38,173 bases of DNA from Deltaproteobacteria bacterium (GTDB taxonomy: Bacteria; Desulfobacterota; Desulfobacteria; Desulfobacterales; Desulfosarcinaceae): contig JAHLLR010000050.1 of NCBI GenBank assembly GCA_020444075.1, positions 1 to 38,173 on the forward strand, given 5' to 3'. Below are positions 9,772-19,956 of the stretch, one piece after another. A program made the translations under genes and the position numbers. The notes beneath the pieces were generated by a model. That model saw nothing but the letters and a program-made list of their open reading frames with translations, was not told the origin of the DNA and made no database searches. Numbering within the stretch: position 1 is the stretch's first letter; each line of letters begins with the position of its first letter.

Positions 9772-9779
<8 letters not shown>
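9453..9779 (-). CDS. atpQ: N-ATPase accessory membrane protein AtpQ (AtpI/AtpZ-like)
   Basis: This 108-residue protein has a charged N-terminus (about residues 1-32) followed by two hydrophobic helices: LGMFGVVGWAVAIPTVLGIF, then a WIDLSWPGP turn and LSWTLMLLVIGLGLGCLNAW. That is the AtpI/AtpZ layout found for AtpQ in N-ATPase operons. The start at 9779 overlaps the atpC stop by eight bases; a longer frame from 9950 lies inside atpC and is not needed. A role in assembly or ion supply is known only by family analogy. Confidence 0.82.
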
Positions 9780-11866
<2,087 letters not shown>

Positions 11867-11867
11867 A

Positions 11868-11899
11868 AAAAGCCCGCTCCATGATTGGAGCGGGCTTTT
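11868..11899 (-). terminator. Strong intrinsic terminator of the acyl-CoA ligase gene
   Basis: There is a perfect 13-bp stem, AAAAGCCCGCTCC / GGAGCGGGCTTTT, around a six-base loop. On the minus strand it is followed by a run of six T, so it should stop transcription about 145 bases after the ligase stop and insulate the ATPase operon. The A/T ends are symmetric, so some function in the other direction is possible. Confidence 0.85.
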
Positions 11900-12043
11900 G
11901 TCTGCAGTTCCTGATTGGGCGTGGGGGTCTACGGCAAGGATAGAGAGCGGTGCGCCTGCGTTTACCCGTCGGTCGGCATCCGAGCCAATTAATTTTAAGG
12001 GTCCTGTCGAACCCGGTTCAAACCAACGCCTTCAACGGTATCG

Positions 12044-13843
12044 TTAGTTTTTACGATAGGCTTCAGCGATCATCGGCTCATATACCTTGAGCACCTCACG
12101 GCGTTTGAGTTTGAACGTCTGGGTGAGCATACCGTTTTCAATGGAAAAACCCTCACTGAGGATGATGAACTTTTTGGGGATTTCGTATGATCCGAATTTA
12201 CCTTTCAAATGGCTGAGGATCTGATTTTCGATGGTGGATATAACGGCCGGATGGGCTATCATGGCAGCCGGCTCCGTGGGCCATCCATTTTGTCGGGCCA
12301 ACTTGTCCATGACGATGAAATCCGGAAAGACAAGACAAACCGTGAACGGCCGGTTGAGTCCGTAGATCATGGTGTGCTCCACGCAGGGCAGCAGCTTGAT
12401 CTCCTCTTCCAGGGTCGCCGGAGAGACGAACTTGCCGTTTTCCAGTTTGAACTGCTCCTTGATGCGGCCGGTGATGTGCAGGTATCCATCTTCGTCGATA
12501 TAGGCCCGGTCTCCGGTTCGGAGTCCGCCGTCCTCGGTCATGGTGGCCCGGGTTTCCTCGGGTTTGTTGTGATATCCCTTCATGACATTCGGACCGTATA
12601 CGATCAGTTCACCCTCTTCCGGGTTATCGCTGTCGAAGGTCTTGTCGATCACCAGGCGCACCTTATCAATGGGTCTGCCGGCGCTGCCCAACCGGTTGTG
12701 CTGCGGACTGTTGATGGTGCCGGCCGGCGACAGTTCGGTCATTCCCCAGGCTTCATAAACAGGAATGCCCACATCTTCGAAGAATTCAGCGATGTGGGGG
12801 CTCAGCGCCGCGCTGGAACTCAACGAATACATCAGCCGGCCGCCGAATTTCTCACGGATTTTCCTGAACACGACGGCATCGGCAATTTTCAGTTTCAGAT
12901 TATTGGTGAGGCTGGTGCGACCTTCCTTTTTCAGTCGTCGCCGCTCGATCCCCGCATTGACTCCCATGTCGAACAATTTTTTGGCCAACCCGCCCTGTTC
13001 GTTCATCTTGGCGTTCAGGCCGTCGTATACGCGATTGAAGATGCGGGGCACGGCGACGAGAAATGTCGGTTTCACCAGCGCCAGGTCGTCTACGATCGTC
13101 TGGGGACTCTCCGCAAATCCGGTGGACCCTCCCAGCCGCATGAGCAGATGTAGTTCGGCCGTCTGACCGTATGAATGCGCCCAGGGCAGAAAAGAGAGAG
13201 TGCGCAGGTTTTCATCCAGCTGCGGATAGGCCTTGGTAGCCGCATGCACATTGCTGGTGAGATTGCCGTGGGAGAGCAGGACCCCTTTTGGGGCACCTGT
13301 CGTACCCGAGGTATAAATGAGTCCGGCGATGTCTTCGGCAGCTGGATAAACAGCGGTCACGGGGTTGTCCCTGCCGAGACGTTCCAATGCCGCCATGCTT
13401 CCCTCGCCTTCACCGTCGATCAGGACGACATGGTCGAGCGTTTCGATTTCATCCGGCCACCCTTTCACCTTGGCCAGGATCTCCGGTTTGGAAACAAAAA
13501 GCACCCGAACCGCCGCATCTTCGATAATATACCGCCAGGTTTTTTCGAGCTCCGCTTCATACATGGGCACATAGCGGCCGGCAAGGCTGTACGTGGCATA
13601 ACAGGCCGCCGCCCACGCCACGCGATTATTGGCGATGATGCCGACGGCATCGCCTTTCCGAATGCCCAGGTGGGCCAGGCCGCCGCGAAGGTCGGCAATC
13701 CGCTGGGCCACCTGATCGTAGGTCACCCAGTCATAGCTGTCCCCGGTTTTGTTTTTCGTCCCCATCCAAAGATTACTGCCGAATCTGGCTGCACTTTCCT
13801 CAAACATCTCAACCAGATTGTCCGGCTTATCCAACGTGACCAT
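12044..13843 (-). CDS. Long-chain fatty acid-CoA ligase (FAA1/FadD15 type)
   Basis: This enzyme activates long-chain fatty acids to acyl-CoA by an AMP intermediate. The 599-residue protein has the P-loop YTSGTTGAPKG, the YEAWGMTELSP block, TGDRAYIDEDGYLHITGR, KLENGKFVSP, and a C-terminal NGMLTQTFKLKR carrying the family Lys. The extended linker and length fit the eukaryote-like FAA1/FadD15 branch. I chose the ATG at 13843 because GGGAGGAG lies directly upstream; the frame extends to 13987 but without family sequence. It has its own promoter with an overlapping palindrome and a strong terminator, so it is probably monocistronic. The neighbouring dienoyl-CoA isomerase suggests fatty-acid or aromatic-acid degradation. 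Confidence 0.88.
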   Translation of the reverse strand: MVTLDKPDNLVEMFEESAARFGSNLWMGTKNKTGDSYDWVTYDQVAQRIADLRGGLAHLGIRKGDAVGIIANNRVAWAAACYATYSLAGRYVPMYEAELEKTWRYIIEDAAVRVLFVSKPEILAKVKGWPDEIETLDHVVLIDGEGEGSMAALERLGRDNPVTAVYPAAEDIAGLIYTSGTTGAPKGVLLSHGNLTSNVHAATKAYPQLDENLRTLSFLPWAHSYGQTAELHLLMRLGGSTGFAESPQTIVDDLALVKPTFLVAVPRIFNRVYDGLNAKMNEQGGLAKKLFDMGVNAGIERRRLKKEGRTSLTNNLKLKIADAVVFRKIREKFGGRLMYSLSSSAALSPHIAEFFEDVGIPVYEAWGMTELSPAGTINSPQHNRLGSAGRPIDKVRLVIDKTFDSDNPEEGELIVYGPNVMKGYHNKPEETRATMTEDGGLRTGDRAYIDEDGYLHITGRIKEQFKLENGKFVSPATLEEEIKLLPCVEHTMIYGLNRPFTVCLVFPDFIVMDKLARQNGWPTEPAAMIAHPAVISTIENQILSHLKGKFGSYEIPKKFIILSEGFSIENGMLTQTFKLKRREVLKVYEPMIAEAYRKN

Positions 13844-14013
13844 GACTCCTCCCTCGTCATCCGTGTTGATCTTTATCGTCCCTTCACCCGCACGAAAAGC
13901 GGTTATCCCGGCACGCTTGCCGGTCCCACCACGGCCGCCCGATGAAACCGGGCGACAATGAACCCTGTTCATTTTTTCGGTTTTCAATTATTTACGATGT
14001 GAATTTGGAAAAA

Positions 14014-14033
14014 CAATGTTTATTTACACATTG
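14014..14033. promoter_or_regulatory. Palindrome overlapping the ligase promoter, possible operator
   Basis: CAATGT and ACATTG form perfect six-base half-sites separated by eight bases. The palindrome covers the proposed -10 box, the placement expected for a repressor site. No regulator gene lies next to it; a TetR- or FadR-type fatty-acyl-CoA sensor elsewhere is a guess. Confidence 0.4.
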
Positions 14034-14049
14034 AAAGACCCTATTGCAA
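14021..14049 (-). promoter_or_regulatory. Probable promoter of the acyl-CoA ligase gene
   Basis: On the minus strand TTGCAA (14044-14049) and TAAATA (14021-14026) are spaced by exactly 17 bases, a fair sigma-70 type pair. Transcription would begin near 14014, leaving a leader of about 170 bases before the ATG at 13843. The -10 is only a partial match. Confidence 0.45.
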
Positions 14050-14278
14050 GGAAATTCATGGGTTTCAGGAGAGGTCCGCCAAAGGCAACGGATATATGTT
14101 TTCAGGCGGAAACAGTTATAACGGACAGTAACAGACGGTGGCGCTTCGAAGCGGGGACCGGCATCGGTTGACTGAAAACGGCATGGATCTGTCCGACGGA
14201 AAACAAAACAGGCGGGAACGGACAATACCATGGCCATATGTCCGATTCAGTATGATGATACGGGAAAAAGCGGCACCA

Positions 14279-15085
14279 TTATTTCCCGTGAAAAACCGGC
14301 TCCCGTTTTTCCATGAAAGCGGTGACGGCTTCCATTAAATCCTCGGAAGGCAGGGTGGCGGCATTTTTCTGGGCCACGTAGGCCAGCCCGGGATAGACAC
14401 CATTGTCCCGGCTGAAGTTAATCACCTCCTTGACGCCCTGAACGGTGAGCGGTGCCATGGCGGCAATCGCTTTCGCCAGATCATCGGCGGCCTTGATCAG
14501 CGCCTCCCGGTTCTCGCAGACCCGGGTGACAAACCCCATCTGAAGGGCCTCACCGGCAGTGAAGTCCCGGCCGGTGAGGGCCAGTTCCCTGAACCATCCC
14601 TGGCCGATAATGTGGGGCAACCGCTGCAGGGTTCCCAGATCGGCGATAATGGCGATCCGCGTTTCCCGAATACTGAACAGCGCATCTGCGGAAGCCAGCC
14701 GGATGTCGCAGGCGGACAACAGGTCAACCCCGCCGCCGATGCAGTGGCCATGAACCGCGGCGATAACCGGCTTTCTGCATCGTTCGATGGCGTTGTTGCT
14801 CTCCTGAAGATCCAGGATTTTTTTCCTCAGACGTTCCCGGTCGTCCGCACCTTTGCCGGTCAGCATGGCTCCGGCTTCCATGAGGTCCAGGCCGGCGGTG
14901 AAGCTTTTTCCCGTGGCACGGATGACCACCGCCCGCACGGCGGGGTCTTCGTCAAAGCGACGGAAATGCTCGGTCAGCTCCTTAAAAAAAGCCATGCCCA
15001 TGGCGTTTCGCCGTTCCGGTCGACATAGGGTCAGCCAGGCGACATGCCCGTCTACTTCCACGTCCATCGATTGGTTTTCACTCAT
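14279..15085 (-). CDS. Crotonase-family dienoyl-CoA isomerase
   Basis: This 268-residue enoyl-CoA hydratase/isomerase-fold protein has the oxyanion-hole segments GKSFTAGLDL (about 60-68) and HGHCIGGGVDL (112-122). Three acidic residues, D121 in GGGVDL, E141 in SIRETRI and D149 in ADLGTLQRLP, match the positions of the trio in mammalian delta3,5-delta2,4-dienoyl-CoA isomerase (ECH1). The ADxGTLQRLP block is especially close. The likely reaction is double-bond shifting during degradation of unsaturated acyl-CoAs; hydratase activity on another cyclic or aromatic substrate is possible. AAAGGAC precedes the ATG. It starts 16 bases after the SET-domain gene, so the two are probably co-transcribed. 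Confidence 0.82.
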   Translation of the reverse strand: MSENQSMDVEVDGHVAWLTLCRPERRNAMGMAFFKELTEHFRRFDEDPAVRAVVIRATGKSFTAGLDLMEAGAMLTGKGADDRERLRKKILDLQESNNAIERCRKPVIAAVHGHCIGGGVDLLSACDIRLASADALFSIRETRIAIIADLGTLQRLPHIIGQGWFRELALTGRDFTAGEALQMGFVTRVCENREALIKAADDLAKAIAAMAPLTVQGVKEVINFSRDNGVYPGLAYVAQKNAATLPSEDLMEAVTAFMEKREPVFHGK

Positions 15086-15101
15086 TCGGTAGTCCTTTTA
15101 T

Positions 15102-15503
15102 TTATTCGGGAGCCAGTTCTCTGGATTCCCACCAGTCTTTTCCGTAATTGACGAAAAGCTGTTTGCCCGCGGCCACGCCTTTGATGGTGTGAAACACAAT
15201 CAGATCCCGGTCCGTATCGTGCCAGTATTCGGTGTTGTGATTATAGGAGTGATTGAACAGGCTTCCCCATCCAAGTACCAGGGAGTAATAATCCGATTCA
15301 CCGTTTTCATCCGCTGATTCCAGGTTGAACACATAGTCATCGAGGGAAGCACCGCATTCGCCGGCTTTAATCCGAAGATAAGGGCACTCCTCAAGCGTAG
15401 TGTCCGCGGGGATATAGGTCGTCGTGAAAATCCCATGGCCAAATTCGCATGGAGAAATGACAATCTTCGGGTGTCTGAAAAGGGGCTTTCGCTTATTTTT
15501 CAT
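15102..15503 (-). CDS. SET-domain protein, putative lysine methyltransferase
   Basis: This small protein of about 133 residues consists almost only of a SET domain. It shows the N-terminal FGHGIFTTTYIPADT strand-turn, the central GSLFNHSYNHN with the NHS SAM-binding motif, and the C-terminal GKQLFVNYG with the catalytic-type Tyr. There is no Cys-rich post-SET. Such proteins use S-adenosylmethionine to methylate lysine; the bacterial substrate is unknown. I chose the ATG at 15503, although no clear ribosome site is visible and a TTG at 15515 is possible. It is followed 16 bases later by the crotonase gene. A metabolic link between them is not established. Confidence 0.72.
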   Translation of the reverse strand: MKNKRKPLFRHPKIVISPCEFGHGIFTTTYIPADTTLEECPYLRIKAGECGASLDDYVFNLESADENGESDYYSLVLGWGSLFNHSYNHNTEYWHDTDRDLIVFHTIKGVAAGKQLFVNYGKDWWESRELAPE

Positions 15504-15657
15504 CGCTCGTATCAAATTAAATTCCTATCGGTCAGGTCAGGGGTGTACCAATCGGCATGGACAAAGTCAATCCGCGGGTCATCCATGGAGGGGTGGTCGG
15601 AATTGGCCGCAAAGGTGTCGGCGAAATATACCCAAGCAAGTTCGACCGGTGAAATGT

Positions 15658-18600
15658 TCAGCAGCTTTGGTCCGAAATTTTGCCGTGAAGGCGGCGAATT
15701 CTCACACTGAGGACCCGGCAGACATGCAGGGCGATCTGGGGATACTCGCGCACGATTTCCTGAAGTTCCTGCTTGTGCAGGGTCAGGAATCGGGCATCTT
15801 TTTTTACCCGGATGGTTGCCGAGCGGCGGTCATCGCCGAAGAGGGCCATCTCCCCGAAATAGTCACCGGGTCCGATGCTGTCCAATTCGATTTCTTTGTC
15901 CGCGTTGCAGTCTTTGATCACCGCCACTTCGCCCTCCACGATCAGAAAGAGGGTGTCGCCGGTCGCTCCTTCACGGAAAACCATTTCCCCCTCACCGAAA
16001 GACGCCTCCTCGGTGACCGAAGCCACAGCCGCCAGTTCGTTGACGGACAGATCGGCAAAGATCTCGATCGTTTTCAGGTGCAATATTTTATCCGTCAAGG
16101 GAATCGTGGTCGCCGTTTTCATCGCTGCCTCCTGTCCGGACGGGGACTCCGGCCTTTTTTTAAGTAGTTCTATCGCCGCAAGAGATACGTGCGGATTTTT
16201 GTGTTCAGCGAGATCCTGAACCTGCCGGGAATAGTCGGGTGAAAGCGCCATTTGCCGAAGCAGGGTGAGGGTCAGAACCAGGGTGACCCAGTTTCGGCTG
16301 ATCAGCAGGTCGCCGATAAGGGCCGAGGCCGTCGGCTCCGGCAGTCCGCTGGGGAAAAGCCTTCGCCCCGCAGCGATACGCTCTGAAATATCCATGTCAT
16401 CAAAAAGCGGCGCCAGTATGCGGACCAGGCTGTTGTCCAGGATGTCGTCCATCGCCTCCAGGCTGTTGGCCCGCTGGCGCCTGTCCGACGAGAAGATGCT
16501 CCTGGCGACCATGTGCATCCGTCCGGATTGATCCTGGGCGGCCAGTACACGCAGCGTTGTCTTCAGGGTAAACCAGACCCGCTCGTCGAGATGGCCGGCC
16601 AGCAAGTCCCGAACAGTTCCTTCGGGAAGCGTCCGGATCCCACGGGCCTGAATCATCAGCTGGTAGCAGGCCAGGGCCTGAAGCTGAACAAAACGGAAAA
16701 CATCCAGATCCTTAATGGCCATATCCGCCAGCAGACCAAACAGGGCCTCTCTCAATTTTTTGCGGGGAAGCGAAAGGGATTTTACCAGCCGCAGGCTATT
16801 CTGGTAGTCGGCGGTCCTGATCTTCTCGCGGGCAAGCCGGGCAATTTCCCCGGAATCGTCCCCCAGCAAGGCGATCACATTTTTCAGGGAGGCTTCATCT
16901 TCGATCTGGTAGACGTCGAGCACGGCGCGACGCATGCGCGCTTCCGGGTCCCCCAGTCGGGCCTCAACCCGGGGGTTGAGGCCCCTCACGTCGATGGCGC
17001 GCAGGCTGTCCAGAACCAGAACCAGTACGGCATCATCATCGCACGTTGACAAAAGCGTTTTCAACCGCTCAGCAAAGCGCCTGTCCCGGCAGACTCCGGC
17101 AGCGATGATGCCGGCACAACGCCTGCCGGTGTCATCCGACGCCAGCCACGCATCGATGACCGGGCCGAACCGTTCCGGGTCCACCGTGTAAAGGGAGCCC
17201 ACGGCTCGTCCCTTGAGGTCTATCGGTTGAGACGATTCATAAATGCGTCGATTAAAGGGGGCGAACGTCTCCGGCGATATCCGGTGGCCGTTATCGATCA
17301 TGGACACGAGCAACTCGGGCGTCCCCGTATCGATCCGTTCGCTGAATACTTTAACCGCCGCCGATCCCGCCTGATCGGAAAGAAGGTCAATGATCCCGAT
17401 ACGGGTTTGCGCATCCTGCTCTTCCTGAAACGCCGCCAACAGATGGGCGTCCAGGTCCGGAACGGATAGGGCGCCCAGCAGACGGCCATACCACAGCCGA
17501 TTCTCACCTGACGTGTTCCTGAATCGCCGGATGAGGCCCTGTTGAACTTTCTTATCTCGGAAGACCTGACCTATCTCATTGGCGTCCAGGGAGCGAAAGT
17601 CGATCCTGTCGTCTGAAACCAGATCTAAAAGAATGCCGGCATACCGGCGTTTTAAAATAAAGGGAGTGACCACCCAGATGAGAACAAATGGCAGGGCCAC
17701 CAGGGAGAGATAGCGCGGGTGGAACATCAGGGCGTCGGAAAGAAGGATAAGTCCTGATCCGAGAAACAGACCGATGCGCACGACGGTGCCGCGCAGAAAA
17801 GGCCGGATCATGGACCGGTAGGACTCCGGAAACAGGCCGGTCACCACTGCCATAGCCGGGATGTTGATGGTGGTGCGAATGATGTTGGCGGACATGCGCG
17901 CATACATGGCTGCCACGGCATCAAACCGAAAAAGGAAGGTAATAAACACAATCACATAGTTGAAGGGGTGAAACATCAAGGCCACGGCCAGCCCGAAGCG
18001 GTCGTATAGCTTGCCCACGAAGAGCAGGATCACCAGGCTGACGATATTGAGGACACCTCTGAAATAACCGAAAAATTCGATGAGGCCCGATTCGGTGGCA
18101 AACTGCTCGTTAACGGCAAAATTGAACTGATAGTTCATGATGGGGATCACCACGTTGGGCATGAAGGTGAGCACCACGAGGATTTTTACCAGCACGGAGG
18201 ATTTCATCAGCGGCAGCACCGTCTTGAACTCCTCGATTATGGAGGTCCGCTCCGGTTTGCCATCCTCTTTTTTTTGCTGAAAGAGCAAAGTGGGATACCG
18301 CTTTCCCATCGACCGCACGGCCCATGCGCCGGCCAGCGCGGTGACCACGTATATCACCAGAAGGTTGTCCAGATAGAGCCAGCGGGACACCAGCGGGGTG
18401 GCGAAACTGCCCAGAATCTGACCGATGACCCCGCCGGCGGTGATCAGCGGGAAGAGCCGCTTGGACTGCCGGGTGTTGAACAGATCGTTGGCCAGGTTCC
18501 AGAACAACAGCGCCAGAAGCACCTCGTACTGGGATTTCAGCATAAAAAGGGCGGGGTATATCAGGTCGACGCCAAAGGGGATGACGGCACGGATGACCGC

Positions 18601-18891
18601 CACGGAGAGACCGCAGAAAATGAAAAGGCGGGACAGCAACCGGGCTCCGGGAAGGCGGTTCATGAATCCGGTCATGACCCCCATGACGAAAAAGGTCACC
18701 ACGGCGTTGATCATGTTCACGACAGGCATGTATTCCACGCCATAACGCTTTAAAAACGCCGTTTCAGCATAATTATTCAGGAAAATTCCCGAGCTGCGAA
18801 CCAGAAACAGCAGGGCGACGGTCCACATGAACAGGCCGATCTCATCCTCATGAACGTTTAACCAGCGGCTTATCTTTTTATGGATTGCCAA
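15658..18891 (-). CDS. Nucleotide-transporter-like membrane protein with HEAT and cNMP-binding domains
   Basis: This 1077-residue fusion has three parts. Residues 1 to about 430 hold around 12 hydrophobic helices resembling the ATP/ADP-antiporter (Npt/TLC) and MFS folds. About 450-920 is a helical-repeat (HEAT-like) region. Residues 935-1077 form a cyclic-nucleotide-binding domain with a clear phosphate-binding cassette (FGEMALFGDDRRSATI, Glu near 1014 and Arg near 1023). The protein therefore probably senses cAMP or cGMP and adjusts a membrane activity; the transported substrate is unknown. The start is a TTG at 18891 with AAGGG nine bases upstream; no better ATG exists. It lies 107 bases behind the SUMF1-type gene, which follows a nucleotidyl cyclase, so ligand and receptor may be made from one locus. 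Confidence 0.8.
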   Translation of the reverse strand: MAIHKKISRWLNVHEDEIGLFMWTVALLFLVRSSGIFLNNYAETAFLKRYGVEYMPVVNMINAVVTFFVMGVMTGFMNRLPGARLLSRLFIFCGLSVAVIRAVIPFGVDLIYPALFMLKSQYEVLLALLFWNLANDLFNTRQSKRLFPLITAGGVIGQILGSFATPLVSRWLYLDNLLVIYVVTALAGAWAVRSMGKRYPTLLFQQKKEDGKPERTSIIEEFKTVLPLMKSSVLVKILVVLTFMPNVVIPIMNYQFNFAVNEQFATESGLIEFFGYFRGVLNIVSLVILLFVGKLYDRFGLAVALMFHPFNYVIVFITFLFRFDAVAAMYARMSANIIRTTINIPAMAVVTGLFPESYRSMIRPFLRGTVVRIGLFLGSGLILLSDALMFHPRYLSLVALPFVLIWVVTPFILKRRYAGILLDLVSDDRIDFRSLDANEIGQVFRDKKVQQGLIRRFRNTSGENRLWYGRLLGALSVPDLDAHLLAAFQEEQDAQTRIGIIDLLSDQAGSAAVKVFSERIDTGTPELLVSMIDNGHRISPETFAPFNRRIYESSQPIDLKGRAVGSLYTVDPERFGPVIDAWLASDDTGRRCAGIIAAGVCRDRRFAERLKTLLSTCDDDAVLVLVLDSLRAIDVRGLNPRVEARLGDPEARMRRAVLDVYQIEDEASLKNVIALLGDDSGEIARLAREKIRTADYQNSLRLVKSLSLPRKKLREALFGLLADMAIKDLDVFRFVQLQALACYQLMIQARGIRTLPEGTVRDLLAGHLDERVWFTLKTTLRVLAAQDQSGRMHMVARSIFSSDRRQRANSLEAMDDILDNSLVRILAPLFDDMDISERIAAGRRLFPSGLPEPTASALIGDLLISRNWVTLVLTLTLLRQMALSPDYSRQVQDLAEHKNPHVSLAAIELLKKRPESPSGQEAAMKTATTIPLTDKILHLKTIEIFADLSVNELAAVASVTEEASFGEGEMVFREGATGDTLFLIVEGEVAVIKDCNADKEIELDSIGPGDYFGEMALFGDDRRSATIRVKKDARFLTLHKQELQEIVREYPQIALHVCRVLSVRIRRLHGKISDQSC

Positions 18892-18998
18892 TAGGGTTTT
18901 CCCTTATCAGGAGCCGAAACCTCGTCCTCGTCCAGGTCCGTTGCCAACGACGGCGAATGCTGAAGGTCGAGTGTCTGTCAATGGAAACGTCGCCCCCA

Positions 18999-19946
18999 CT
19001 ATTGGGGCTGAGAAGTGTGAATCGGCTGGTCAGGCAATACCATAACCAGCCGGAAACCGGTGTTCTGCAGCCGGCTCATCGGGTGGCCATAGGCCCGGTT
19101 GGCGCTTCGACACGAATATCCCGGACCGAACCAGCTGCCTCCGCGACGCACCCGGTCCTCGCCCGAACTGGTTTGGCAGGGATCGACCACGGAAACGGCA
19201 TCGTAGCGATCGAAGAGGTCTTCGCACCACTCCCAGACATTGCCGTGCATGTCATACAGCCCCCAGTCATTGGGGCGATAGTGCTTCACCGGTGCCGGCC
19301 CGGCGGGTTCCACTCCCGAAGACCGATTGTCGGGAACACAGGCGTCATACCTCATGGGGTTGTTGGCAAACATGGCACGGGCACAGTCAATGGTATTTCC
19401 CCAGAAATAGGCCGTCTTGCTGCCTGCCCGGGCGGCGTATTCCCACTGGGCCTCGGTGGGCAGCCGGTATTGAGCACCCGTCATCGAATTGAGTTTGCGG
19501 ATAAATTTCTTGCAGTCATACCAGGACACCTTGACCACCGGCATATCCGGGGTCCCCTTCTTTCTGGCAAAAAAGCTACGCCCCATGACCGCCCGCCACT
19601 GGTCGACGGTCACTTCGGCGGTCTGCATGTAAAAGGGTCGGGTGATGGTAACCGTATGCTGGATCTCGGACACACCCCGGTTTACTTCTTCGAGGGGGCT
19701 TCCCATAATGAACATGCCGGCGGGGATCAGCACGAACTCCATGCCGATGGCGTTGGTCACCGTTTTTTCAGGGATGCCGGCCGCCATTGCACGCTGAAAT
19801 GGAAACAGACACGCCACAATCAACAGGAAACGACAAAAAATGACGATTCCCGAGTGCGATTGACGACTCCCCGGCAGGCCACGGGAAGTAAAAAGCCCGG
19901 CCCGGGCAGAGGGATATGTGCTTGCGCAAAACCGATGGGATTTCAT
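18999..19946 (-). CDS. Secreted SUMF1/formylglycine-enzyme-like protein
   Basis: This 315-residue protein has a basic N-terminus and a hydrophobic segment at about 33-55 that looks like a signal peptide or anchor. A SUMF1 (FGE-sulfatase) domain follows from about 66 to 302. Recognisable blocks are IPAGMFIMGS, VTVDQWRAVMG, PVVKVSWYDCKKF, YRLPTEAQWEYAARAG, DMHGNVWEWCED and VRRGGSW...GFRLV. True formylglycine-generating enzymes carry two cysteines in the GGS(Y/W)xCxxxxC stretch. Here the first is missing (GGSWFGPGYSC), leaving only C279. It is therefore probably not a sulfatase-activating enzyme and more likely a binding or other oxidative member. GAGGA lies eight bases before the ATG, and the gene begins 10 bases after the cyclase stop, implying co-expression. 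Confidence 0.82.
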   Translation of the reverse strand: MKSHRFCASTYPSARAGLFTSRGLPGSRQSHSGIVIFCRFLLIVACLFPFQRAMAAGIPEKTVTNAIGMEFVLIPAGMFIMGSPLEEVNRGVSEIQHTVTITRPFYMQTAEVTVDQWRAVMGRSFFARKKGTPDMPVVKVSWYDCKKFIRKLNSMTGAQYRLPTEAQWEYAARAGSKTAYFWGNTIDCARAMFANNPMRYDACVPDNRSSGVEPAGPAPVKHYRPNDWGLYDMHGNVWEWCEDLFDRYDAVSVVDPCQTSSGEDRVRRGGSWFGPGYSCRSANRAYGHPMSRLQNTGFRLVMVLPDQPIHTSQPQ

Positions 19947-19956
19947 TCAATTATCC

